DNA of 64,000 nt from Bimastos eiseni (taxonomy: Eukaryota; Annelida; Clitellata; Crassiclitellata; Lumbricidae). The position numbers were made by a program, and so were the translations under genes. The stretch's first letter is position 1, and every line of letters starts with the position of its first letter. The stretch spans positions 13,557,519 through 13,621,518 of the forward strand of contig OY365822.1 in NCBI GenBank assembly GCA_959347315.1, given 5' to 3'. This document shows, in pieces, positions 45,561 to 57,391 of the stretch. The notes under the pieces were generated by a model. It was given only the letters and a program-made list of their open reading frames with translations. It searched no databases and was not told the origin of the DNA.

Positions 45561-46097
45561 TAGATAGAGTTAGATAGTAGATAGACCACATTAGATAGTA
45601 GAAACGCGTATACAGCAGTAGAAAGAACAAAGTAGACAGGCATAGTCTACACAACTGGCAGACACTACAGCAGTAGGTAAGCGTACCCCTAAACCGTTAC
45701 AGTATCTACTCAGAGGCGCTCTCTTCGCTGGCCTTAATGATGTTAAATGTCACAATCAAGCAAAAATATATCTATTAGCAATACTATAATATACACACAT
45801 AAGCTGAAAAGAGGCATCAGTGGTGGTCTCTCGCACAAGCGTGGAACCAACCAACAGATTACCGTCGACAACTGATGACACTCATCGATATGCATGGTAC
45901 GTGCGCTATAATTATAGTTCTTGAAATAATTCCTTTTCCGCTCATAACAGGTGACATTCAAGGTGTCCATTATCATTAGCAACACCCGTAGGCCTACGCT
46001 TGCAACAGCAATCTGATCTCAAATATTATAAGCAACTTCTAAGGTCATTGGGAAACACTCCTGGTGGACATAATTGTAATAGCGTGCACGTACGGTT

Positions 46098-46322
46098 CTA
46101 CAGCGCCCTCATGAGGTTCTTGTAGGGCGCTATATGAGTATTCATATACATACATACATACATACATACATACATACATACATACATAGTTACATACATG
46201 CATGCATGCATGCTTGCATACATACACACATACATGCATACATACATGCATACATACATAGGCCTACATACATACATGCGTACATACATACATACATACA
46301 TACATACATACATACATACATC
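46098..46322. repeat. retroposon tail followed by (CATA)n microsatellite
   Basis: 'agggcgctatatgagtattc' (SINE/LINE tail) runs directly into about 170 bp of CATACATA with CATG variants, consistent with a microsatellite seeded at a retroposon 3' end. Confidence 0.85.
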
Positions 46323-46602
46323 GTAAGCAAGCCTACAGAGAGCGTATAAACCGTCCACAGCATAAGAGCAATTGTTTGGTTTTTTACTCACGGTGATCCA
46401 CGGTGATCACGCACAGTTTCTCGCATCGACTGACCGCTGTAGTACTTCACATTGTGGTACTTCACATTGTAATCAGACGATCAAATGATATCGAATGTGT
46501 AAGGCCTCAATTAGTGGCAAATCTGGATAGCCACATCAAATATGACCGAGCCCCAAATCAGAATATATTTTTTCTTTAAAAACTTAATAGGTCTATTTAC
46601 TT

Positions 46603-46932
46603 CAGGGGTGCAGAAAACAAGATTTTTTAAAATCAAAAGTTGTTTTTTTATTTTCTTGTGTTATTTAGTCTTTTGGTTTTTAGTTTTCCTTTGGATTTTG
46701 TTGCAACAGTTTTGTTATAAAAGGCATCAACAACAGCATGAGAAAAAGCTCCAACTCGTTTTTATAATTAATTTAGTTTGGTTTCGGACTGAATAACACA
46801 CAATTAGTAATATAATAGTAATATTAGTAAATTGGAAAAAAATATTTAAAAAAACCAAAAATGGCAATTTTTTGGTTTTTGGCTTTTTGTAAAAAAACAA
46901 AAAACCAAGAAACCAACATGTTTGCAGCCCTG
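46603..46932. mobile_element. hAT-type MITE, 330 bp, intact copy
   Basis: CAGGGGTGCAGAAAAC and GTTTGCAGCCCTG ends, flanked by a perfect 8-bp duplication ATTTACTT (46595-46602, 46933-46940). The interior is AT-rich with no transposase. It serves as the empty-site reference for 41247-42585. Confidence 0.95.
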
Positions 46933-47346
46933 ATTTACTTGTAAAAGATACATCGCTGGCTTAGGGCAGTATCCAAAATAAACAAGTCAAATCGTAGAAG
47001 GTCAGAGATTATGATTACGATAACAAGACTAGATAACCTTCAAGAGTATTTTGTTCCAGAGTTCACGTCTTGTTACGTTATTGCTCAAAATTGAGAGTTT
47101 ATGCTACGTTATTATTGATAACGCGGTTGCCATAACAACATAGTAGGCCTACTTACTTGTGTACATTAAATGACGGCATCTGCGCAATTAAGTCATCTTG
47201 GCTCCATAAATAGAACATGCATATTCATGAGCAAAATCGTTAATGAAAAGCGGTGGCTACGTGGCGGTTGGATCAGTTGTGAGTTATTGTGTGTTGGTGG
47301 AAAATCAAGTCTAATCTCTCATTTTATATCAACTCTACATACCAAA

Positions 47347-47353
47347 ATGTGCG
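47347..47353 (+). CDS. gfpt: glutamine:fructose-6-phosphate aminotransferase, proposed first coding exon (MCG)
   Basis: ATG TGC G|GTAAGG: the seven coding bases Met-Cys-G with a strong phase 1 donor. Exon 2 starts in the matching phase with GT ATC TTT, restoring MCGIFAYLN. GFAT enzymes need Cys2 as the exposed N-terminal nucleophile, and animal GFAT genes are known to carry their first intron just after this codon. The upstream frame is open but would bury Cys2, so this ATG is chosen. No other ATG-TG(C/T)-G|GT was noticed between here and exon 2. A transcript would confirm it. Confidence 0.65.
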
Positions 47354-47587
47354 GTAAGGTGAACCTTTTAAATATTTGATGCCGAGTTTATGCAGCGGGC
47401 AGATTAATCCAGTTGCTGAATAATATTTATGTAGCGCGTTGGTTGCGCTTTCGGTAAGCGTAAGATCATTTGAGTCTTGCGTGAAATTCGAACAGCACTA
47501 AAATTAGTTATAAACGTGTAACACGAAAAACCATTTATTGTGTAACATATTTAAGAATTATATTTGTTTTACTTTATGTTACTATGA

Positions 47588-47624
47588 TGATATCGGTTGG
47601 TGATATCATCACCAACCGATATCA
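47588..47624. repeat. hairpin with 17-bp perfect arms
   Basis: TGATATCGGTTGGTGAT, spacer ATC, ATCACCAACCGATATCA. About 235 bp into GFAT intron 1. Confidence 0.9.
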
Positions 47625-48030
47625 ACCGCAACTTCACAGTGCCTTGCTAGTGGGCGAGGGGCTAGAACGCCAATTGATGGAAAAGTTTTCCAATAGATTA
47701 ATGTTTAGATATGGGAAGGTCCTTGAGACTGAAGACCATGACTCTCATGAATCATAGAACCACTACTATAAGGACCTGACTGAATCGACCCCAGAAACAA
47801 TCGTCTCATCAATTTACCATTTAGTGGTTATATTGGTTTATGTAATGCAAAAGTTAATATTGTTAATTAGAATTGTTGCTGAAACAAATACTTGCTGCTG
47901 TGATAAGTAATGTAATCAAACATATATATAAGTAATAGTATTAATTAAGAAACCTCTGCTTCTGAACCACCAAACCCAAGCATTTCTTTTAATATTATTT
48001 TTATCATTATTCGAGCTTGTATCTAAGCTT

Positions 48031-48077
48031 GTTCTATTCCCTCAAGCTATTAAAATAATAGCTTGAGGGAATAGAAC
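48031..48077. repeat. hairpin with 22-bp perfect arms and 3-nt loop
   Basis: Arms start GTTCTATTCCCTCAAGCTAT and are complementary through 22 bp around the loop AAA. In GFAT intron 1, just left of the nested hAT elements. Confidence 0.95.
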
Positions 48078-48127
48078 TTAACTCCAGACACGCTCCAGAC
48101 CACACAGTAAGACTGAGTGGTCAGGAA

Positions 48128-49481
48128 TAGGGTTGTGAGTACCGGTTTTTGGCGCAAACTGATTTCCGGTTATAAAAAAACCGGTTACCGGTTTTTATAG
48201 GTGTTCTTAGAAAAATATTGTAAATTGTAATATAATGCAACTCTGTATGTTATTTCATATATTACGTATAGGGCATAACCGAGTAGACAATTTCCACCGG
48301 GTACCGAATATCCGGGTATTTGGATGAACTATTTGCCGGATCCGGGTACAAACCGAATAGTAGCGGCAAATCTGGCCAGCAAATAGTGACGGCACTGGCC
48401 TTATGCATTTGGTACGCAATAGCGGCATTACGCATGTTCCGCACATGATGTTCATTTAGAACCTATTGAAAGATGTGCCATAATTTGTTAAAAACTGATC
48501 TTTTATTTTGCTTGATTTTTACGCAATTGCATATTTTGCTTCCATGCAGCGCCCCCACTACCAGTGAGTACCATCCGTAGGCAAAGCGTAGTTAACCTGC
48601 CCTGTGCACAGCTGCGGAGAACTAATATAGTCTAGAGCAATATCCTCCATATAGCGTATCGTCGCACTCTAGGCTATAACAATATATTTATTATTTAATA
48701 ACATTCTTTGTGAAAAAATGTAAAACCTTGTTATAAAATTTGAAATATGAAGTTATCAACGACGTCTTTACTCTCTAATGTTTACCAGAAAGTGGGTGGA
48801 GCGAATTCAAGCGGGAAAATTACTGATTTAGTTGCCACTTGGGGAATGCAGCCAAAAGAAATTAAAATATATAAATTAACATAATTATTTTAAAGAAAAT
48901 TCAATGGAATGATAAGTTTTTGTTTTATTAATCAATAAATTATAAGTAACTCTGTTAGTCCTGCATTCATTTGATGTAAAAATATTATTTCATAAAAAAA
49001 CTATTTTATCAAAAAAGTTATTTTTTAGCTATTTGCAAGTGTAATATTTGCCGAGGCGAATACTTCCGAATAGCCCAATATTCGGCCAAGGCGATTTCCG
49101 GTTATGCCCTGATTACGTGTCACAATACTGGATTCCGAAGTTTAAGTGGGTGCATTGAAGTCAGGTCTTCCGTCTGAGTGCTGCTATCTTCATTGGGTCA
49201 CGTTACCCTTCCCCTAGCTCATGTTCCCACGTTAGGCTTGTCTCGAAAAAGGGCCATTTATTAGCATTCAGCAGCTATTAATTTCACTTAGCCGCATCTG
49301 TACCTTTGAAGTTGACTGTTTTACTTGAGCATCTTCCTATGGGAATTAATCCAGAATAGGTGAGATAAACGGTAAGGTGAAAAAAGTTTAAAAAATCTGA
49401 ATACTTTTTTGCAAATGACAGAAACCGGTTACTGTTTTCAAAACCGATAACCGGAATTCCGGTTATCGTTTAGCATCCCTA
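48128..49481. mobile_element. outer hAT-type element, TAGGG..CCCTA ends
   Basis: Left end TAGGGTTGTGAGTACCGG, right end CCGGTTATCGTTTAGCATCCCTA (first and last bases inverted and similar), flanked by GTCAGGAA (48120-48127) and GTCTGGAA (49482-49489), 7 of 8 identical. Without the inner element it is about 500 bp. Non-autonomous. Confidence 0.85.
48269..49111. mobile_element. inner hAT-type element nested in 48128-49481
   Basis: Left end TAGGGCATAACCG, right end CGGTTATGCCCTG, flanked by ATTACGTA (48261-48268) and ATTACGTG (49112-49119), 7 of 8 identical. 843 bp, AT-rich interior with no transposase frame. Confidence 0.87.
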
Positions 49482-49869
49482 GTCTGGAACATCCGATCAC
49501 TCGATAAGTTCTGGCTGCTCAAAGGTGCCCCCGAAGGCAATGGCATTATTTTTATTATCTTCACTCGATAATGAAATTATCGATGCATGCAAGGTACACA
49601 GAATGGGAATCTGAGCCGAGCCATCATCAGACATTACGCTTAACCTTTGACCAGATAAGGATTATTGATATCTCAGATTCTTAAAGAATTTTGGTTGTTA
49701 CTTGTTGTAAAATACGTTGTTGTAAAATACAACACTTTTTTCAGATAATTGACTTTGCTAATGGTGTAGGTGATGGAATGAAATTCTTATAATATGTTTA
49801 TACTCTGGCATGGATTTGAACTGTCAACCTCTGGGATGGGAGTTCAGCACATTAAAAAATCTTTTTAAC

Positions 49870-50005
49870 CAATCATGGTATTGCACGCCTTGTTAATGGA
49901 GAGAGTGTGAGTTTGAGCCTCTACTGAGGCAGTTACTGTGCAGAGCACTTGAGAAAGTCTTCCATTCTCAAGTGCCATCAATTGATGCCTGATCATCAGA
50001 CTGAT
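49870..50005 (+). mobile_element. SINE-like fragment with B-box-like sequence
   Basis: 'gagtgtgagtttgagcctct' resembles a decayed B box, and the downstream 'gcacttgagaaagtcttcca' and 'tgatcatcagactgatgata' have the layout of the SINE at 58895-59085. Confidence 0.5.
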
Positions 50006-51980
50006 GATAATGATAACGATCACAATAATAATAATGAAACAGTAACAATGATAACTATAATTATAATACTAACTATGATAATATTAGTAAATGAATACTC
50101 AAGTGTATGCTGTCAGTGAGATGGGTAGATGAGGCAATGAAGTGTGTGAGTCATTGACTGTTCCTTGTATGCTGAGGTCGAGAAAAAGAAGTCGATGACA
50201 CCTCATGATCATGACTGCTGTTGGGGCTAAGTCAACATGCACCTCTTCCAAAATGACAGCAGCTAGTCTTTAAAGTGTTCACCTTCTTCTGCATTGATCA
50301 ATCCTCGATCAGAGGAGCATTGGAGCAGTGTTCCCGTCGCGCTCTCTGTCAACACCGGTCTGGTCTCCAGCCGTATACCGGTGTTGCGAATGATCCAACC
50401 AGCAGACCGAATTCTTGAGATGAATCCCGGTCACGTGCCATTACAGGCAGATCATCCCACATCAAGCTGGTTGATGAACTCTGGACTCATTGGCTTGGCA
50501 CGCAATGAATTCGCAAGGAAAAAGAGAAGAAGAATCCTCGATTGATGACTAAATCACTATTAATTCAATTCATTTCATTGCAGCCATTTAAAACAAAATG
50601 AAATAACAATTAATATTCATCAATCAGCAACAACATGTGACCTAGAAAGGATAATAGTCTTGTTAGGTAGGGCCACTTAAGTAATTCATAACATAAAGGC
50701 GAATAAACTAGAAATAGTGACTTCAGAATCAAAAATCAAAGCGTTTACATCCAGAGAAGGAAATTGTACAAGCATAAATCATAACTAAGGAACTTTTAAA
50801 GTTCTAGAAGCAAGGTGAGCAACACTGAGACTAAACTAGAACTAATCGAGGACTGTTGCTTCATTAGTTTTAGTATTATAGATAGATACTGTACGCAACA
50901 TTTTGTGACATTTGCTGTGCCAATGGATGCAGTAAAATTCTGCTTTGATTAAGAGTGACTTGTTATAGAGACGATTTTGAGAAGACTTTTTAAATGGCTT
51001 TATTAAAATTCCTGGTCATGTCTTGCGAGTTGAGCCCGCTGGTAAAAGCTGTTCAAGTTCATTTGATCACTAATCAGTGGGGAACACTGAGACGTCAATT
51101 GAAGTTAATGTATGTGTGATTATGTTTAATGGAGTGTGCTTGCATAATGTGATGTTTGTGAAACAATTGATGTAGAAGAAGCAAGAGCGGACTTGATTTA
51201 ATGGAGGGACGTAATGGGGCGTAAGTTGTAGCAGTATTACAAGGCATAACTACTGTCAAATGGTGACATTGCTTCTACAGTCAATTAAAGTTCCTTACCA
51301 CTGTTTGTGGGTGGGCCTAATGTATTGTTTTCTGACAGAGTAATGACAGTTGACATTGTCGAGTGTGCAGTCTTGGGTGTGTAACATGCAATTTTGAGAG
51401 CTTAGTTCAACTCAACCACACACAACTTTGTTCTTATACTCGAAATTTTCCTTACCAGTTCAAGTTCAATTTGCAGTTTGAGGAAGATCGTGCAAGGGGC
51501 ATTTCTGAGTATTTCATTTACTGGTGTGTGGAACACGGTGTGATAGAACGCTTGCCATGTTGTGTTGAGAGTTCAGTTTAAAGATCCACTGAGATGGTTA
51601 TTGCACGGGACCTTGATAATAAGTCACTCACAATAATCATCTATTTTGGCCATTTGAGTATCGCTTAAAAACTTCGTTATTAGAAGAACGATACTACTTT
51701 TTCCTCTAAGACAACAATCCATTGATGCTTTTGTTCATTATGATAATGACTTTATATAGTTGGAATTTTCTGGATTGGACTTGAACTGTACTGGTGGTAT
51801 TAGTCGATGGTAACTAAGCAGTTACATCTTAGATAATAAAAATGATTTTAATTTAATTTCAAACTGACAAAATGCAGCATAAATTACAAGTACGGTATGA
51901 GTGAATTATGACAAGTTATTACAGGAGTCGAATTTAACTGTCAGCAGCCATGCAAAATGCCCATCGCATTATACATCTCA
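50006..51980. other. GFAT intron 1, no exon seen
   Basis: No recognisable exon. The frame at 50294-50545 has moderate GC but no domain. Otherwise AT-rich with no named repeat. Confidence 0.5.
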
Positions 51981-52050
51981 TTTTAGCAAATGCCGCCGCC
52001 TAGCGAAAAAAGAACTAGTCAACCTCACGCGGATACGGATACGTGTATCA
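51981..52050 (-). mobile_element. SINE body fragment, reversed
   Basis: 'aaatgccgccgcctagcgaa' is the reverse of 'ttcgctaggtggtggcattc' in the SINE at 60700-60945. Confidence 0.6.
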
Positions 52051-52559
52051 AACTTTCTAGTCCGTCAGCTCTGCACGTCCATTGCTCTACAGCTCCCCTG
52101 TCCAACATCTTAAGAAGGTTCTTCACTTCCTACAATTGCTCGATATATTCACTCACTTGTCACACATGCCTGCTATTGTAACACTAAGAAGGCTTGTTTT
52201 CCTTTTGGAACTCTGTTAATTTTAACTTGATCAGGTTTCTGGCCTCGGGCATGGGAGTTACTCCATCAAAAGTTGTGCCATTGTCAATCTAGAAAGGGGT
52301 TTTCCAACTAGAGTCCTGTTGGTCAAGGCTAACAATTAATTAAGTGATTGTGAGTCACAATGATCTTTTTGTGAGTAGCATGGGATAATGATAATAATAA
52401 TTCTAATATTACACAGTTCCATATTGTTCTGTCACACACTGATCAGTCTGGTAAACTAAAACTCAAAGAATGCCTCTTGTTTATTTATGCATGGTTTTGT
52501 TTCAATGGTTTGGCCTTAACTTCTGACAAAGTCTGAAGCCATTCTGTTCAGTTCATACC

Positions 52560-52745
52560 AACACCTGCATTCTTTCCCTTTGCTTTCTAGCATCGAACTG
52601 GCGGGCACTGCTTTTGCCTAGAAACTCCTCATGTCCTTTCCTCTCTTCTCTTAAATCTGTTCTCTTTGACCATGGTTGGACTAAGTAGATTTCTTGAAAA
52701 GGTGCTATATCAAGTTGATTGGTTGATTGATATTATTGATATGAT
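52560..52745 (+). mobile_element. LINE-derived 3' end
   Basis: 'ttctctttgaccatggttgg' followed by 'cttgaaaaggtgctatatca' and a (TTGATTGG)n tail matches the ends at 59570-59670 and 13000-13145. Confidence 0.7.
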
Positions 52746-53802
52746 TGATCCGGTAACAGTTTACGAGTTGTAACTCAAGCTGACTAAGGAACAGACAAAA
52801 ACAAAACATTGATATAAAGCGACGATTCATGTGAATAAGACACTGGAAGACATTGTCTAGTAGCTTTTCTCTTTCGAATTTGGACACATTGTTAATTAAA
52901 TTCATCAGGCAAGTAGCAATTTCCTTATATATAGGCTAAGGAAATTCGTAAAATCTTTCAGATTTAAATGTCATATGATATTTATATGATGGATTTTGTA
53001 AATGTGTTGATTTGAAATGTTTAATTAGAATACTTGAATGTGAGTAGTCCTAACGAGTGGTCCTGAATTCTAACAGAAAAATGTCAAAGATGTTAGAACA
53101 TAACTAGGTTTAATACAGTAGTTCGTGTAAATTATTATTTTATCTGCTCATTCTAATACTGTTGAAAAGCGATTTTTTATTGAGTTTTTAACTTAAAGTT
53201 GGCAGGCCGTTTGTTGGACATGATTTGAATTTTTTTTTAAACCATCTGATGATGGATAATAATCTTGTAGCACTGCTTACTGAAATTAAGTGAGTCTATT
53301 CTGTTTTGACCTTCATAATAGCATAATTAAATACTGAATTGAAAGATGTTCTCTGACATTTTTTTGTTTAAGCATTATTGCTATTATAATTATTATGAGC
53401 ATCTTCATAACAAAGAACAAAGTCACCTAGAATGCCAGATGAAGAGCAGCAGTCTAATATATCCAGATGTTCGAAGACCAGAGCCAGCTTTAGAAGAAAT
53501 GATAAGAACGTAATTAATTCGGTTAATTATTACCTATATCTCTCAGTAGCTCAGGAAAGCAAGGGTCTGAGAGAATTATGGTCAATTATGAATGGATTAC
53601 TAATAGTTATAATGATCACAGTTCCGTGTGGTTGTGACAGATGATTGATTGGTCTCTACCGGATTTTACAGACCATAATGCTCTATTGACAATTTAATTG
53701 TCCATTTAGCCATTCATTATCTTGTGTCATAATTGCAGTTTATGGAGTCTTTTCTTGTCTGTCTTTGTTAATTAATAGCGCTTTGCAGTCTATAAAAGGA
53801 TT
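52746..53802. other. GFAT intron 1, no exon seen
   Basis: AT-rich, with short frames only and no repeat recognised. Confidence 0.5.
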
Positions 53803-53810
53803 AGTTAAAG

Positions 53811-54169
53811 CATTGTTTCCCAATCTTTTTTGGCTGTGGAACCCTTGTGATCTAAAAACATTTTGGCGGAACCTTTGTCCAAAGCTATATACATATTCTG
53901 TTATAGGTACAAATGCTTGAGAATGCATACAATTATCGGTTTAGGCCAACATTAGATTAATGACAACACAAATGTCGATGACAATGACATTATGAATTCT
54001 CTTGCATATGAAGTTATATGCAGATTTTAAGCAAAAAGTCTCCTATGAAGTATTCGCATAAGTTGTTTTAAGCGTATTGTTCTCACTGAAAGTTTTCCGC
54101 AGAACCCTCGTCTTCACCTCACGGAACCCTAGGGTTCCAGTTCCAAGGAACACAGTTTGGGACACACTG
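53811..54169. mobile_element. hAT-type MITE, 359 bp, perfect 8-bp TSD
   Basis: Ends CATTGTTTCCCAATC and GTTTGGGACACACTG form inverted repeats, flanked by AGTTAAAG on both sides (53803-53810, 54170-54177). Sub-terminal GGAACCCT and AGGGTTCC are also inverted. The pattern CAGTGTTTCCCAA..GGAACCC is a widespread hAT non-autonomous type. Confidence 0.93.
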
Positions 54170-54177
54170 AGTTAAAG

Positions 54178-54940
54178 GGATCTTTGCCTACATTGCGTTG
54201 TGAATAATAATCCCGTAAATGTAAATACGTTGCAGATTTTCAGCATTATCAAAAGTTCATCCATAATACCATCCATTATGAGTAATCTAATTGAGTTTGC
54301 TAATTGATTTATTCTTTTCAATTACAATAATAAGAATGACAACATTATTGATGCTTTAATTTGCTGGCCCTGAACTAACAGATTCAGGTAAATAGGCCAC
54401 TTCCTTGTCATACAGGATGTGAACTTTGCCCTTTGACATTTCTGAGAATTGTAGGCACTGCTTTGTCCTTCCTACCTGTTCCACCCTCTTACCCCACCCA
54501 CTTGTCCAATATTAGTACTTCCTGCCAACTCATTTGTAAATGACCATTGCAGAGTGTGTCCAATCCTGTTCATTAGATATACCAATTGTAGCGTTTATAT
54601 ATGTATGTGTTTGCATATGTATGTATATACTACAGTATGCAAGAGTTTGGTATCACTAACCGATTTTTGCAATTCTTTCCTTCATTATTCTCTATTAATT
54701 AAGGTGAATTGTGTCCCGATAAACATAAATATGTAAAATAATTGTTTTACTTATTGTTTGGGTATCATTTTGTAACTTTGTGTCGTTGAATTTGCATTAC
54801 AATAATGTTTTACCGCATGGTGGATACGCTGATATGAAACTAGTCAAAAACAAGCATCATCAACGGCCGATGTTTCTTCTGTGCGTAGTGCTAATGCAGA
54901 GCTGAGGAACCGAGTTTGAGACCCATATCCCCATTAAGGT
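54178..54940. other. GFAT intron 1, no exon seen
   Basis: No gene or named repeat; AT-rich. Confidence 0.5.
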
Positions 54941-55165
54941 GGTGTGGCACAGTGGCCGATCGGTTAGAGCGGTCAGCCCGTAACGTTCAATGTGTGCTGA
55001 GTGAAGCCTCGTCCGGGGCGTCAGTCACTGTGTAGGGACCTTGAGCCAGTCCGTCGCGCACCATTACTCTGCAGTACAACTGCAATTGCGCCGTTGAGGC
55101 GTGTGTATGCACTTCTGAGTAAGAAAGATGTTGGAAGAAGGGCAGTATCAAATTTCGGTAATAAG
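54941..55165 (+). mobile_element. tRNA-derived SINE, copy 2 (B box deleted)
   Basis: Matches the SINE at 14358-14585 throughout ('ggcacagtggccgatcggtt', 'gcgtcagtcactgtgtaggg', 'cacttctgagtaagaaagat'). About ten to fifteen bases covering the B box are missing, leaving GAAGCCTCGTCCGGGG. It is followed directly by the other SINE family at 55166. Confidence 0.85.
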
Positions 55166-55350
55166 AATAAGGGTGACTAGTCCTCCTTTCGATAGGTGGA
55201 GGCATTGATTAAATTAGATGTATAACATGGGGGCATTGCATGACTGTCGACAGTTCAATTCTACTTCTGTAATAACTTGCCATCATTTGTTCATACTGTA
55301 CTTATAATCATACAGTGGTTGTTTGTCAGTTTGAAATTAAACAAATATTA
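55166..55350 (+). mobile_element. SINE body fragment
   Basis: 'gactagtcctcctttcgata', 'ggaggcattgattaaattag' and 'tttgtcagtttgaaattaaa' match 60775-60945 in order. Confidence 0.75.
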
Positions 55351-56141
55351 TCAGTATGGACTTTCCAATTAGACGGCTTCTGTATCTTGTAGTTATCTGC
55401 AGCATGTCACATTCAGTGAGCCATTTTGACACTGTGTGTGTTTGTCCGTTTGTGTGGCTGGCTAGAGTCCTTGACAGACGGTGGTGTAACGTTGTCATAA
55501 CAGTTTGCTTATGTGCTTGCTGTCTGTGGTCTGTTGAGATTGCAATGAGTGGTCATTAATGAACTTCATTTGTCACTATGTCTTCAAAAGGACTTTCAAA
55601 GCTAACCGTATAGACGGCTATAGGTTTTCCGACATGGGGGTCATAACCTTCTTAGCAGTGGATGGAATGTAAAGAAGTGACTCAGGGTTTCTTGTGAGTT
55701 AGGGGAAATTCTCTTGTAAGAGGTCTTTGTACAATAATGAAAAATGAATGAATAAAAATCTGGGAGCATAAGCATGGAAATGTACGTTGCAAGAGAACCC
55801 ATTAGTGTTCTGCATCGTGGCTCAGCTAATAGACCTGTTCCTGGTGATCACACGCAGTGAGGAGGGATGTAGGGAGTTGGTAGTGAATGAAGATAGGGAG
55901 GTGTGTACAATAGATACATAATGCGTACTTGAGGCTAAAGGGTATTTGTTTTCGAGAGCTATTTCTAAGAATGGGCGTTGTTGAAATTCGTTTTGATTGT
56001 TACAAGTACTCACTTTGAACATTCAGTTTGGAGTCTCTTGAAATCCTACTCTGTCTGTCTTTAGTTGAAGTTTGGGGTGGCTTCAAGATGGATGCTTATT
56101 TGGTGAAAGTCATTATTCACTTAAATTCCTTGGGGACCATT
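55351..56141. other. GFAT intron 1, no exon seen
   Basis: GT-rich near 55430-55560. No domain, exon or named repeat recognised. Confidence 0.5.
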
Positions 56142-56370
56142 TGATAGTCCGTAGGTTCGATAGTCCGAAGGTTCGATAATCCGAACTTCCAAAGGTTCGA
56201 TAATCCGAAGATTAGTGTAAGCTTGAGAGTGCCTAGGGTTTGATAGTCCGAAGGTTCGATAATCCGAAAATCTTCGGACTTGAAAATTTTCTGCGGATTA
56301 TCGAACCTTCAGACTATCGAACCTTTGGACTATTGAACCTTCAAACTATCGAACCTTCGCACTATTGATA
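56142..56370. mobile_element. MITE with GATAGTCCGAAGGTTC repeat ends, copy 2
   Basis: Mostly made of the 16-mer GATAGTCCGAAGGTTC, direct on the left and reversed on the right, ending in 'attgatacagaaccaaattc', close to the right end of copy 3 ('atcgatacagaaccagatg'). Lacks most of the interior seen in the other copies. Confidence 0.8.
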
Positions 56371-56499
56371 CAGAACCAAATTCCTTGGCCCATCACTAGA
56401 AGGGGCTGTAGGGTTCGGAGGACATTTGGTGATTTATTGGTAGAAAAATCTGTTTGATTTCTTTTAATAATCATATTGATGTTACGTAAATATCGAAGG

Positions 56500-56572
56500 C
56501 ATGCCAGTCCAAAGCCTGGATAACGGAGGAGGGCGAGGCTAATGATCTTTATCACATTGTCGTTAAGCTGCA
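56500..56572 (-). repeat. dispersed repeat, GTTTAGCGAC family, reversed
   Basis: 'gccagtccaaagcctggata' followed by 'aatgatctttatcacattg' is the reverse complement of the block at 22600-22705. Confidence 0.7.
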
Positions 56573-56763
56573 ACTAACCATCTATGTTATATGGGTGGTC
56601 AATAGTGTAGTGACTTGCATGCTGGATATTGGGTTTCATAACCCTGCCAGGGCAGATATTTTGTTCGAGATTTCTGTTTTTACTGTGCCCCATAGAAAAC
56701 TACCCTATGGTGGGTTTACTGACTGTAAACTCTCGGAAGGAAGACGAGACGGTGGGGTAGAGG

Positions 56764-56834
56764 AATTTGGCCACTTGACCTCATAAGCCGTGGCTAAGAA
56801 AATAAGGTCGTTAGCAGCTTCCTTGTATGTTGTG
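56764..56834 (+). repeat. 71-bp inverted duplication, source arm
   Basis: Perfect match, reverse-complemented, to 57326-57396. Sits in ordinary intron sequence with no simple repeat around it, so it is likely the template. Confidence 0.95.
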
Positions 56835-57297
56835 GAATTGTCACAGCTGTGTAATGGTAAAGTACTTTGGGGTTGATTTCTACAGTTTAACAACATAACT
56901 TGGCTGCTAGGGTGGTTTACATTGCCATCTTTCTTACTCTAGGCTTGGGACTGGCACTGCTTGGGGTGCCCTTGGGTTACTGATTCTCCATTGCCGCCGA
57001 TCAGTGTGTATGTGACCTAACCTTGTTATGCTTGGATGCCTAGTCAGGTGCTCTATGGAGGGCGTAGTCCACTCATAAGTAGGGCCGTGCTCTATGCTGA
57101 CATAGTGTAGTTTAGGCCCAGACAGTTGTGTTCTGCCCTGTACTTGGGTTGGGTTGGTGTTGGCGTTTGTTTTCACACACGCCCTCTGTATTTTTGCCTC
57201 CTCAGGACAAATCAACAAATGGCTTCAAGATTTACTTAAATGTCCTTAGATGCAGTGGAAAATGTTTGACAGGCTCGTTTTATCGTTATATACTGGT

Positions 57298-57391
57298 GTA
57301 TATATATATATATATATATATATAACACAACATACAAGGAAGCTGCTAACGACCTTATTTTCTTAGCCACGGCTTATGAGGTCAAGTGGCC

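Noticed and set aside
50294..50545. Possible exon in GFAT intron 1
   Set aside because: Balanced composition but no recognised domain and no paired splice sites consistent with GFAT, whose exon 2 follows directly from MCG.
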